A stretch of 15,582 nt of DNA from CAZGSG01 sp964528095 (GTDB lineage: Bacteria > Bacteroidota > Bacteroidia > Chitinophagales > Chitinophagaceae), in assembly GCA_964528095.1 (NCBI GenBank), contig CAZGSG010000123.1:1-15582 (forward strand), read 5' to 3'. Below, piece after piece: positions 7,059 to 13,774 of this stretch (position 1 is the first letter of the stretch; every line of letters begins with the position of its first letter). The translations under genes were made by a program, and so were the position numbers. Under the pieces are notes generated by a model, which was given only the letters and a program-made list of their open reading frames with translations, had not been told where the DNA came from and did no database searches.

Positions 7059-7270
7059 TTTGAGAGGTGGTTAATGCAAAATTCAAAATTAAAAAGTCAA
7101 AAATAGTTTCCCCAAGGCGCGATAAACATCCTCTTCTTGAATTTCTAAATTTTGATTATTCTATTATCGGTTGTTCTCGGTCTTAAGAACCATGAATTTT
7201 TGAACTTCTGAACCGGGACTTAAACTTCAACCCGTTTAAACACCGTTCATAATTTCGGTTAAAAAACTGC

Positions 7271-7301
7271 TTGGCGTTCTAGTAGTTGAGCGTTACATTT
7301 G
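7271..7301 (+). promoter_or_regulatory. rpsP promoter
   Basis: TTG (7271-7273), 20 bases and TACATTTG (7294-7301) fit the Bacteroidota -33/-7 arrangement. Transcription would begin near 7306, giving a leader of about 55 bases. Confidence 0.6.
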
Positions 7302-7304
7302 CTG

Positions 7305-7320
7305 TCCGGTATCTACCGGA
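7305..7320 (+). promoter_or_regulatory. Perfect dyad at the predicted rpsP transcript 5' end
   Basis: TCCGGT and ACCGGA form a perfect 6-bp dyad around ATCT, at the predicted initiation point. It may be a 5'-terminal RNA hairpin or a protein-binding site. Confidence 0.5.
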
Positions 7321-7334
7321 ACTAACAATTATTG

Positions 7335-7349
7335 TTTAACGCTGTTAAA
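7335..7349 (+). promoter_or_regulatory. Second dyad in the rpsP leader
   Basis: TTTAAC-GCT-GTTAAA is a perfect 6-bp dyad ending 10 bases before the rpsP ATG, where it could influence ribosome access. It is AT-rich and weak as a hairpin. Confidence 0.4.
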
Positions 7350-7359
7350 TGTCTATTTA

Positions 7360-7806
7360 ATGTCAGCAAAAATCAGACTTCAACGTCACGGGTCTAAGAA
7401 AAGACCCTTCTACTTCATCGTTATTGCAGATTCCCGCGCGCCGCGCGATGGAAAATTCATCCAGAAATTAGGTACTTACAATCCACTGACTGTTCCGGCT
7501 ACTATTCAGCTTGATCGTCAGAAAGCATTGGAATGGCTGAACAAAGGTGCTACACCAACTGACACCGTTCGCCGTATTCTTAGCTTTAAAGGTGTATTAT
7601 ACCTGAAGCATTTGCTCCGTGGTGTGGGGCTTGGCCTGTTTGATGATGCAACAGCAATGGAGAAGTTTACGAAATGGAGCGCCGAACATGACGCCCAGAT
7701 CAAAAAACGCCAGGAAGATGCTTCCCGCAACAGAAGATCCAGACGTCCGATGCCAGGTCGCAGACCTGAAAGAAGGACAGAAGGTGGTAGCGGAAGTGAA
7801 GGATAA
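7360..7806 (+). CDS. rpsP: 30S ribosomal protein S16 with an arginine-rich tail
   Basis: The S16 core is clear: MSAKIRLQRHGSKKRPFYFIVIADSRAPRDGKFIQKLGTYNP opens the protein, then an ALEWLNKGATPTDTVRRIL segment. S16 binds 16S rRNA early in 30S assembly. The core ends near residue 85, and the protein continues to 148. The extension is first ordinary (LLRGVGLGLFDDATAMEKFTKWSAEHDAQIKK) and then strongly basic (RNRRSRRPMPGRRPERR) before a GGSGSEG end. Bacteroidota S16 proteins usually have extensions, often alanine- and lysine-rich; an arginine-rich one is less familiar to me. The +1 frame is also open across the tail up to 7888, so a frameshift there cannot be excluded. The gene has its own promoter and a downstream terminator. 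Confidence 0.96.
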   Translation: MSAKIRLQRHGSKKRPFYFIVIADSRAPRDGKFIQKLGTYNPLTVPATIQLDRQKALEWLNKGATPTDTVRRILSFKGVLYLKHLLRGVGLGLFDDATAMEKFTKWSAEHDAQIKKRQEDASRNRRSRRPMPGRRPERRTEGGSGSEG

Positions 7807-7897
7807 ATACGGATGCCGGATTCACCGGGGGCCTGCCCTTGTTGATACGGTAATCTTGTTCCGGGCTTGCCCCGCGATCCCTGCCTGAAAGTTCATG

Positions 7898-7930
7898 ATC
7901 CCGGTTGTTTTTGCAGCCGGGATTTTTTTT
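7898..7930 (+). terminator. Intrinsic terminator between rpsP and rimM
   Basis: A ten-pair stem (ATCCCGGTTG with CAGCCGGGAT, one G-U pair), a T-rich loop and eight T residues. It lies 92 bases after the rpsP stop and separates rpsP from rimM. The 90 bases before it are unusually GC-rich for a spacer here. Confidence 0.87.
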
Positions 7931-8066
7931 GGCTAAGGGGTAAAAGAGATAAAGCGGGTTAAGCCACTATTATAAGATACAGGGGTTTAGTAAAAGGATG
8001 TTCTGGTTGTTTGTTGAAGTTGATAATGCAAAGAGTTTGTTATTCATTTGATATAACTGTATAGAT

Positions 8067-8588
8067 GTGGCTGAATATTTTAAGATAGGTAAACTGGTGA
8101 CCGTCTCCGGGTTAAAGGGCGAATTGCTTTTGAAACATACCCTGGGTAAAAAAACATCCCTGAAGGGACTGACGGCTGTTTTTATTGAAGAGAAAAAAAG
8201 TTCTTTTCTTCCCTATTTCATTGAATCTACCCGGATCAAAAGCGAGGAAGAGATTTACCTGAAGCTGGAGGGCATCGATACAAGAGAAACTGCTGTTAAG
8301 ATCAGTCAGAAAGAAGCCTGGCTGCCGGAATTGGATTTTAAAAAGTTTGCGTCTAAATCGGCCCCGATCAGTTTATTGGGTTATATGGTCATCAATGATG
8401 GCAAACCACTTAGCGAGATCCTGGAAGTCATTGAGCAACCGCACCAACTGCTTTGCAGGCTGGAGATCGATACTAAAGAGGTACTGATACCCATCAATGA
8501 AGAAACATTGCAACGCACTGATCATAAAAAAAAGCAGGTAATCGTAGCGTTGCCGGATGGGTTGCTTGAGATCTATTTATCCAGTTGA
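8067..8588 (+). CDS. rimM: Ribosome maturation factor RimM
   Basis: The product has 173 residues, the usual RimM length. The N-terminal RimM domain begins AEYFKIGKLVTVSGLKGELLLKH, where the family has an I-G-K-I-x-x-x-H-G-L-K-G-E pattern; here serine replaces the usual histidine. The C-terminal PRC-barrel domain includes LLGYMVINDGKPLSEILEVIEQPHQLL and ends in VLIPINEETLQRTDHKKKQVIVALPDGLLEIYL, a typical 'vPf...' strand followed by the PxGLLEIY ending. RimM binds S19 and assists 30S head maturation. The start is GTG8067; the overlapping ATG at 8065 is out of frame. It follows rpsP, its usual partner, but after a terminator. trmD and rplS, often next in other phyla, are absent here. Confidence 0.95.
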   Translation: MAEYFKIGKLVTVSGLKGELLLKHTLGKKTSLKGLTAVFIEEKKSSFLPYFIESTRIKSEEEIYLKLEGIDTRETAVKISQKEAWLPELDFKKFASKSAPISLLGYMVINDGKPLSEILEVIEQPHQLLCRLEIDTKEVLIPINEETLQRTDHKKKQVIVALPDGLLEIYLSS

Positions 8589-8604
8589 GTATTCAGAGAA
8601 TTGA

Positions 8605-9081
8605 TCATTTCATTTCAGAACGGATAAAATCCGCCAGCAGTTTCATACGATAATACAGATTGCTGATCATTAGTGAAACATTGTTCTTCACTTTCTCTAC
8701 GCTGCCGTTATTCATTTTCTTAATATTCTTCAGCTCTTCGATCTTCTCATCAATCTTGTCGATCAGTTTTTCGGCATTTCAGCCTATGTATTTTTTATTC
8801 CGGTCATCGAATACATGATAGGGTTCGATATCTCCCGGCTTTAGTTTCCTGAATTTAAAATTATCCCTGATCGCTTCTTTGATCACTTCATTGCTCAGCA
8901 TATCGATCATCACATCGGGCGATACGTTGTTAAGAAACGCATTGTGAAAAATGTTCAGGTTATTCCGCAATTCACGGATCACCTGTTTTTTTAATACATC
9001 GCTGGTCTTTCCCTCTTTGGTGAGAAAGGTCAGGATATCTTTCAGCGGTCCGATGCCGGTTTTAAGCCATTCTAAATTCAT
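8605..9081 (-). pseudogene. Helical protein of unknown function interrupted by an in-frame TGA
   Basis: From ATG9081 the minus strand encodes 100 residues (MNLEWLKTGIGPLKDILTFL..., ending NKKYIG), then TGA at 8781-8779. The same frame then stays open for another 57 codons up to TGA 8607-8605. The downstream part is clearly protein-like: it is a lysine/glutamate-rich amphipathic helix (NAEKLIDKIDEKIEELKNIKKM) followed by a helical end (SLMISNLYYRMKLLADFIRSEMK), and no good start codon lies at its beginning. The simplest reading is one 158-residue gene in which a codon such as TGG or CGA has become TGA, or a sequencing error. The first 100 residues may still be made. I do not recognise the family; there is no signal peptide and no enzyme motif. 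It converges with rimM, whose stop is 16 bases away. Confidence 0.7.
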
Positions 9082-9102
9082 CTATTAAAAATAATACATT
9101 AG

Positions 9103-9258
9103 GATTTGAAAATAGCAGGTTGAGCTAGTCTGTTGTTATGCGTATACTTCCAGGTAGTGATTGAGGCTCAGTCGAATGCCTTCCCTTACATTCCGGTATT
9201 TAAGTAGTATGACCGCATGTATATCCGGGATTTTCAAATGAAGTGATTTTCAAATTTC
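9103..9258. repeat. Degenerate inverted TTTGAAAA arms upstream of dinB
   Basis: GATTTGAAAATAG at 9103-9115 is matched in inverse orientation by GATTTTCAAAT at 9229-9239 and GATTTTCAAATTTCC at 9245-9259. The motif resembles the longer arms around the rpoD-ffh spacer. Between the arms are about 115 bases in which I recognise nothing. Confidence 0.45.
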
Positions 9259-9280
9259 CCCGGTTTCAGTTTTGCTATTT

Positions 9281-9288
9281 TACCTTTG
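9281..9288 (+). promoter_or_regulatory. dinB promoter -7 box adjoining the start codon
   Basis: TACCTTTG followed by C fits TAnnTTTG and ends four bases before ATG9293, so initiation would fall at or within a base or two of the A of the ATG. No good -33 TTG is seen. I see no recognisable LexA-type operator. Confidence 0.5.
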
Positions 9289-9292
9289 CCCT

Positions 9293-10456
9293 ATGCCCGA
9301 AACCCATCATATCGCACATTTTGACCTCGACTCTTTTTTTGTGTCGGTAGAGATCATCAACAACCCTTCCCTGAAAGGAAAGCCGGTACTGGTGGGAGGA
9401 TATGAGCGGGGCGTAGTGGCAGCCTGTAGTTATGAGGCGCGTAAATTCGGTATTCACTCCGCCATGCCGATGAAAAAGGCTCTGCAGCTTTGCCCGCATG
9501 CGATCGTGACCAATAGCAGCCGTGGCGATTATAGTAAATATTCAAGATGGGTAACCGAGATCATTGCATCCAAAGTGCCGCTTTTTGAAAAAGCTTCTAT
9601 CGATGAATTTTATATTGACCTCTCGGGCATGAATAAATATTTTGGAGTGACCAAATATGCAAAACAGTTGCGGGAAGATATCATTAAAGAAACCGGCCTT
9701 CCTATTTCCTGCGGACTGGCTTCTGCACGTTTCATCAGCAAGATGGCTACGAATGAAGCGAAGCCAAATGGATTTCTTGAAATACCTCATGGGAAAGAAA
9801 AGGATTTTTTATGGCCCCTGGGTATTGAAAAGATCAATGGCGTTGGCAAACAAACCGAACAGCAATTAAAGAATTTCGGTATCTATACTATTGAAGATAT
9901 CGCCCGCACCCCAATAGAATTAATGGAACGTTATGTTGGCAAATGGGGAGAGTCTTTATGGCAAAAAGCGCAGGGTATCGGTAGCACAGCAATCGCGACA
10001 GACTGGGAACAGAAAAGCATCAGTCATGAAAACACGTTTGATACAGATTATACCGATATCTCCTTCCTGCATAAAGAACTGGTGAGACTGACGGAAAAGA
10101 CAGCTTACAGTTTACGTGAAGACGAGAAAATGACGGGTTGTGTGACTGTCAAAATACGCTACAGCGATTTTGAAACAGGCTCGCGGCAGGAAACGATCGA
10201 TTATACTGCGCTGGATGATGTACTGATAGCAAAGGTGAAAGACCTGTTTAATAAATCATACCAGAAAGGAAGACCTGTGCGGTTGCTGGGCGTACGCTTC
10301 AGCCAATTCATTCCCATTACGATGCAGATGAGTTTATTTGAAAATAATGCGGAAAAATTAAACCTGTATAAAGCCGTTGACGATATTAAAGAACGGTTTG
10401 GAACAAAGCTGGTAACAAAAGCCGTTACGGTGAAGAAAGACCAGGAATCAAAATAG
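9293..10456 (+). CDS. dinB: DNA polymerase IV (Y-family translesion polymerase)
   Basis: The product has 387 residues. The palm/finger signatures are HFDLDSFFVSVE (catalytic Asp11, steric-gate Phe16), SYEARKFGIHSAMPMKKA and ASIDEFYIDLSG (catalytic Asp104-Glu105). The thumb region contains INGVGKQTEQQLKNFGIYTIEDIA, a helix-hairpin-helix. The little-finger domain follows, and QMSLF (345-349) fits a beta-clamp binding motif. The enzyme copies past damaged bases with low fidelity. I start it at ATG9293 (MPETHHIAHFD). A TTG at 9272 would add seven unconvincing residues and would lie upstream of the apparent promoter box. It is a single-gene unit with about 210 bases before the next gene. Confidence 0.96.
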   Translation: MPETHHIAHFDLDSFFVSVEIINNPSLKGKPVLVGGYERGVVAACSYEARKFGIHSAMPMKKALQLCPHAIVTNSSRGDYSKYSRWVTEIIASKVPLFEKASIDEFYIDLSGMNKYFGVTKYAKQLREDIIKETGLPISCGLASARFISKMATNEAKPNGFLEIPHGKEKDFLWPLGIEKINGVGKQTEQQLKNFGIYTIEDIARTPIELMERYVGKWGESLWQKAQGIGSTAIATDWEQKSISHENTFDTDYTDISFLHKELVRLTEKTAYSLREDEKMTGCVTVKIRYSDFETGSRQETIDYTALDDVLIAKVKDLFNKSYQKGRPVRLLGVRFSQFIPITMQMSLFENNAEKLNLYKAVDDIKERFGTKLVTKAVTVKKDQESK

Positions 10457-10617
10457 AAGACAGGACCGGCTCTCATTAAAAACCCTCTCTATATTATTCG
10501 CCATACCGGTTAATGATTGCCCAACTTATTTGCATATACTACATTGTTTTAAATATCCCTTTCACAATCAGTGTACTGTAGCCCGGAAAAATTTAAAATT
10601 AATTTTTCCCTATTATT

Positions 10618-10662
10618 CAGAATATTATTCTGTATTTTATTAGCTTTACAGAATAATATTCC
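10618..10662 (+). promoter_or_regulatory. Lrp/AsnC-type operator: paired palindromes before the regulator gene
   Basis: CAGAATATTATTCTG (10618-10632) is a perfect 15-base palindrome and fits every position of the E. coli Lrp consensus YAGHAWATTWTDCTR. A second, slightly imperfect copy (CAGAATAATATTCC, 10649-10662) has its centre 31 bp further on, about three helical turns. Together they contain a perfect 14-bp inverted repeat (10621-10634 and 10647-10660) with a 12-bp spacer. The second site ends 5 bases before the regulator's ATG. This placement suggests autoregulation of the regulator-exporter unit. Confidence 0.8.
10641..10648 (+). promoter_or_regulatory. Possible -7 box inside the Lrp-type operator
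   Basis: TAGCTTTA deviates from TAnnTTTG only at the last base and lies between and overlapping the palindromes. Initiation would be near 10653. No -33 element is obvious, consistent with an activated or weak promoter. Confidence 0.3.
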
Positions 10663-10666
10663 TATT

Positions 10667-11137
10667 ATGGCCTTTTCACTGGATTCAATCGATCTTAAAA
10701 TACTTGCACTCCTGCAACCGGAAGCTACTATGTCGAATGCTGACCTGGCAAAAAAACTGGGCATGGCGCCATCTGCCGCGTTGGAGAGAGTAAAGAAATT
10801 ACGTGCTAATGGTGTGCTCGAAGCTTTTGTTACACGCATCAATCCCGCATCAGTAAACCTGAAATTGCTGGCTTTCATTTTTGTAAAAAGTAGTGAGGGG
10901 CCGGGTAATATTTCTGTAGCTAAACAATTATCAAAGCTACCGGAGGTGCTTGAACTACATCATATCGCGGGTGAAGATTGTTACCTGGTGAAGATCCGTG
11001 CAAACGATCCGCAGTCATTGGCGCAACTAATGCGTGATAAGTTCAGCAAGATTCCCGGGATACTTTCAACCAAAACAACCATTGTCCTGGAAACACTGAA
11101 AGAAAATAATTACCTGCCTGTTCCTAAAGAAATATAG
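10667..11137 (+). CDS. Lrp/AsnC family transcriptional regulator
   Basis: From ATG10667 the product has 156 residues, the normal family length. It starts LDSIDLKILALLQPEATMSNADLAKKLGMAPSAALERVKKLRANGVLEAFVTRINP, the N-terminal winged helix-turn-helix with the family's 'D..IL..L...' opening. The RAM (ligand-binding and oligomerising) domain follows from about residue 62, containing PEVLELHHIAGEDCYLVKIRA, where AsnC-type proteins bind amino acids. An upstream ATG at 10571 would add 32 residues read straight through the operator palindromes, so I reject it. Such local regulators usually sense an amino acid and control an adjacent transporter. The next gene starts two bases after this stop, making a two-gene operon. 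Confidence 0.95.
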   Translation: MAFSLDSIDLKILALLQPEATMSNADLAKKLGMAPSAALERVKKLRANGVLEAFVTRINPASVNLKLLAFIFVKSSEGPGNISVAKQLSKLPEVLELHHIAGEDCYLVKIRANDPQSLAQLMRDKFSKIPGILSTKTTIVLETLKENNYLPVPKEI

Positions 11138-11139
11138 TT

Positions 11140-12072
11140 ATGCGTTCCACTCTTTTACAGAAACAACCTTCGAAGTTACTGGTCATTGCAGCTTTTGCGG
11201 CTATTTATCTTATCTGGGGATCTACTTATATCGCTGTTATGATCGCTATCAAAGATATCCCCCCTTTACTGATGGCAGGTACCCGTTTTATGATAGCGGG
11301 AGTTATTTTATATGCTTTTTTCCGGCTGCGTGGTGAAGCTACGCCCGAAGCCAACTCTATTGGTAAGATGTCGATCGGAGGCATACTGATGTTATTCATC
11401 GGTACGGGTGCCGTGGCATGGGTAGAACAATTTATCTCCAGTGGACTGACGGCTATTATTGTCGCAACATCTCCCCTGTGGATCGTTTTACTCGATAAAC
11501 GCCAATGGAAGTTTAATTTCTCCAACAAATGGATCATCACCGGAATACTCATTGGATTTGTCGGCGTGCTTACCCTGTTTGCTGATAAAAAACTGATTGA
11601 CATGTCGGGAGATAAAATGAAACTGATAAGCATCGTGGTCTTAATGCTCGGTTCTATAGCATGGGCTGGCGGCTCTTTATATTCAAAGTACAAGCCGGTC
11701 TCGGGCTCCGCGGGGATGAAAGCCTCCATACAAATGATTGCCGCAGGACTTTGTTCTTTGCTTGCAGGTGTATTGAGTGGAGAACATCGTGCCATTGACC
11801 TGAATAATATTTCCATGAATTCCTTAATGGCTGTTGTATACCTGATCATCATGGGTTCACTGGTTGCCTATATGGCTTATGTATGGTTGCTGGATGTACG
11901 ATCGGCCTCGGTGGTTGGGACCTACGCTTATGTGAACCCGATCGTAGCTGTTTTTCTCGGCTGGTTATTGATCAGCGAGCATATCACCCAGCAACAGGTA
12001 ATAGCACTGGGTATCATTCTGGCAGGCGTTATATTAGTGACACTCTCAAGTCAAAAAAAACTAAGAGGATAA
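11140..12072 (+). CDS. EamA/DMT-superfamily exporter
   Basis: The product has 310 residues with ten predicted membrane helices in two EamA repeats of five. The first repeat has IYLIWGSTYIAVMIAIKDIPPLLMAGTRFMIAGVIL, the characteristic EamA opening; the second covers about 160-300 and ends VVGTYAYVNPIVAVFLGWLLISEHITQQQVIALGIILAGVIL, also characteristic. Such drug/metabolite transporters are secondary exporters in the inner membrane, some of them for amino acids and related compounds. The pattern resembles YedA-type members. Because it is transcribed with an Lrp/AsnC regulator under an Lrp-type operator, export of an amino acid or a toxic analogue is the most likely job, but the substrate cannot be read from the sequence. 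Confidence 0.93.
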   Translation: MRSTLLQKQPSKLLVIAAFAAIYLIWGSTYIAVMIAIKDIPPLLMAGTRFMIAGVILYAFFRLRGEATPEANSIGKMSIGGILMLFIGTGAVAWVEQFISSGLTAIIVATSPLWIVLLDKRQWKFNFSNKWIITGILIGFVGVLTLFADKKLIDMSGDKMKLISIVVLMLGSIAWAGGSLYSKYKPVSGSAGMKASIQMIAAGLCSLLAGVLSGEHRAIDLNNISMNSLMAVVYLIIMGSLVAYMAYVWLLDVRSASVVGTYAYVNPIVAVFLGWLLISEHITQQQVIALGIILAGVILVTLSSQKKLRG

Positions 12073-12132
12073 AATAGAAAAGGAGTTTAAAAAAATTTAT
12101 GATCAAGAGAGGGGTAGGTCTATCGTTCCTGG

Positions 12133-12627
12133 TTATTGGCATACTGGCTGGTCTGCGGTTTTGCCGCCACCTGCTGGTTCCTGCCCGCCTATATTGTGTC
12201 CACGCAGTGCCGCATTGATAAAAACTATCCGTTGATTTTGCGAACGCCCTTCTGCTGCAGTATTATCCGCGATCGGTTTATTATTTCCAAATCCCACCGC
12301 TATCAGTCGTTTGCAATCCACCCCCATTTCTACCAGTTTTTTACAAACGGCCAGCGCCCTGTCTTCTGACAATTGTTGTTGTTTTGCTGCCGGCATATCG
12401 CCATCCGTATGTCCTTCCACGCGTAACAGGCTGATATATGTTTTCTCATCTAGATATCCCTTAATGATCAGTAATGCTTCGTTGCTTTCCGGTTTTAATA
12501 TAGCAGTACCTGTCTGAAACAGCACCTGCTTATCCGTTTTTATTTCATTTCCTTCGAGACGATAGGGTTTTTGCGCATTAGCTTTCGCCGCAAGAAGAAT
12601 AACTAACAGAAGGATGATCTTTTGCAT
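12133..12627 (-). CDS. Exported OmpA-domain (peptidoglycan-associating) protein
   Basis: The product has 164 residues: a signal peptide (hydrophobic 4-14, cleavage after ANA at 18) followed by a single OmpA C-terminal domain. The domain shows VLFQTGTAILKPES, RVEGHTDGD (Asp75), LSEDRALAVCKKLVEMGVDCKRLIAVGFGNNKPIADN and EGRSQNQRIVF. Asp75 and Arg90 occupy the positions that bind meso-diaminopimelate in OmpA-like domains, so it probably binds cell-wall peptide. It has no beta-barrel and no lipobox cysteine, so it is likely soluble in the periplasm. The glycine-rich tail after residue 142 is outside the domain. It starts 4 bases after the stop of the WG-repeat gene and is presumably translated from the same mRNA. 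Confidence 0.93.
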   Translation of the reverse strand: MQKIILLLVILLAAKANAQKPYRLEGNEIKTDKQVLFQTGTAILKPESNEALLIIKGYLDEKTYISLLRVEGHTDGDMPAAKQQQLSEDRALAVCKKLVEMGVDCKRLIAVGFGNNKPIADNTAAEGRSQNQRIVFINAALRGHNIGGQEPAGGGKTADQPVCQ

Positions 12628-12631
12628 TCGT

Positions 12632-13774
12632 TTAGTTATTTGAAGAGAGGATTAGCGTGATCTCTGTCGCGGATTCGCCCAGCACAGCCACCTGCTGCCC
12701 TTCTCCACCCAGGGTCTTTCTGAAGATGGTGGTAGTACGGGTATTACCTTGCGTCCCTTCTTTTTTTGTGTAACTGCCTTTTAAAAGTTCATCAAAGAAC
12801 TCCCTGATCTTTGGAAGATCTGACTTTGCTTTATCCGCCATAGCCTGGTCATTGAGTTTATAGGTTGCATAATATGCTTTCAATTTATTAGCCGGAAATA
12901 CCTCAATAAAACAATTGCTTCCATTGATGCAGGTCTTTGCGTTATAATATTTTGATTTTCTATTTGCGTCTTCTTTCAGTAACTGATCGCCCAGTGTGTG
13001 TTTAAATCCATTATCGGCATCGTCTAGCAGGTCCTTCAACTGATCGGCAAGAGAAGCCGGGAGGCGTTTTCCTTTTTTATCTATATAAAAGATCTCGTCG
13101 CCCTTTTGCACTTTAGCGCGGCCATTTACAAATGTATTGTACTGGGTCAATGCCCCGATAACGCGTTTATTGTTGGTATATTCTGCAGGTATCACCAGTT
13201 TACCTGTCCTGTCGATAAACCCAATTGTATTATAATTATCCGGTGCAGCTACCGCAAGCCCTTCATAAAATTCTTTTACAGCTATAAATTTTACCGGCAC
13301 CACTTCTTTGCCCGTGTTGTCAATAAAGCCATACAGTTTATTGTTCTTCACAATGGAGAGCCCGTCATAAAATTCCGAGATCTGGTCGTATTTAAAGGGA
13401 ATTATTTCTTTGCCCGTTTTGCTGATAAGGGCTTCTTTGTTATTGAGGGTAACAATAGCAACGCCATTTACAAACCCGGAAGCTTCATCGTATTTAGGCG
13501 CAATTACTTCTTTTCCCGTTAAATCGATATATCCCCATTTGCCATCGATAACCGCTTCCTCGCCTCCATATTCTACTTTCTCACCAACAGCAGTTACCGG
13601 CGCCAGCCCTTCTCTAAATTTCTCAATCACCACATATTTTGCTGGCACGATTATTTGCCCGGCCGCATTCTTTAACCCGAACTTATGATCGGCGCTTTCA
13701 AAGCGTTGAAGTTCCTGGGTCTTGCCAGTATTCAGGCATAACAATAACGAAGAAAAAAGAACCATTTTTTTCAT
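12632..13774 (-). CDS. Exported WG-repeat protein
   Basis: The product has 380 residues. It starts with a signal peptide (MKKMVLFSSLLLCLN..., about 1-19). Residues about 28-235 hold five to six WG repeats of about 28 residues. Each has an aromatic-glycine or related opening (FGLKN, WGYIDLTGKEVIAPKYD, YGFIDNTGKEVVPVKF, IGFIDRTGKLVIPAEY, FYIDKKGKRL) followed by a phenylalanine-glycine-alanine/valine strand (REGLAPV, YDGLSIV, YEGLAVA). Such repeats form open beta structures thought to mediate protein contacts. The C-terminal part (about 240-380) has no repeat; it contains cysteines in KTCINGSNCFIEVF and ends in a beta-rich segment. The role is unknown. Its close coupling to the OmpA-domain gene suggests both act in the periplasm or envelope. 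Confidence 0.9.
   Translation of the reverse strand: MKKMVLFSSLLLCLNTGKTQELQRFESADHKFGLKNAAGQIIVPAKYVVIEKFREGLAPVTAVGEKVEYGGEEAVIDGKWGYIDLTGKEVIAPKYDEASGFVNGVAIVTLNNKEALISKTGKEIIPFKYDQISEFYDGLSIVKNNKLYGFIDNTGKEVVPVKFIAVKEFYEGLAVAAPDNYNTIGFIDRTGKLVIPAEYTNNKRVIGALTQYNTFVNGRAKVQKGDEIFYIDKKGKRLPASLADQLKDLLDDADNGFKHTLGDQLLKEDANRKSKYYNAKTCINGSNCFIEVFPANKLKAYYATYKLNDQAMADKAKSDLPKIREFFDELLKGSYTKKEGTQGNTRTTTIFRKTLGGEGQQVAVLGESATEITLILSSNN

Larger units (their letters stand above)
7059..7359. other. ffh-rpsP spacer with degenerate inverted AT-rich arms and the rpsP promoter
   Basis: This 301-base spacer has two AT-rich stretches (about 7075-7105 and 7135-7158) that are roughly reverse complements, resembling in style the arms before ffh but poorly matched. 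No intrinsic terminator for ffh is evident. The last 90 bases hold the rpsP promoter and two dyads listed separately. Confidence 0.5.

Noticed and set aside
7619..7888. An independent gene in the +1 frame over the end of rpsP
   Set aside because: It starts inside the S16 core, has no ribosome site or promoter, and most of it is the shadow of rpsP; only its end is interesting as a possible old tail.
8605..8781. Selenocysteine or programmed read-through at the internal TGA
   Set aside because: I see no SECIS-like hairpin just downstream, no selenoprotein family match and no special context; a nonsense mutation or a base error is simpler.
10571..10666. A 32-residue N-terminal extension of the AsnC-type regulator
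   Set aside because: The extension reads through the operator palindromes, is not protein-like, and makes the product longer than the family; ATG10667 gives the usual 156 residues.
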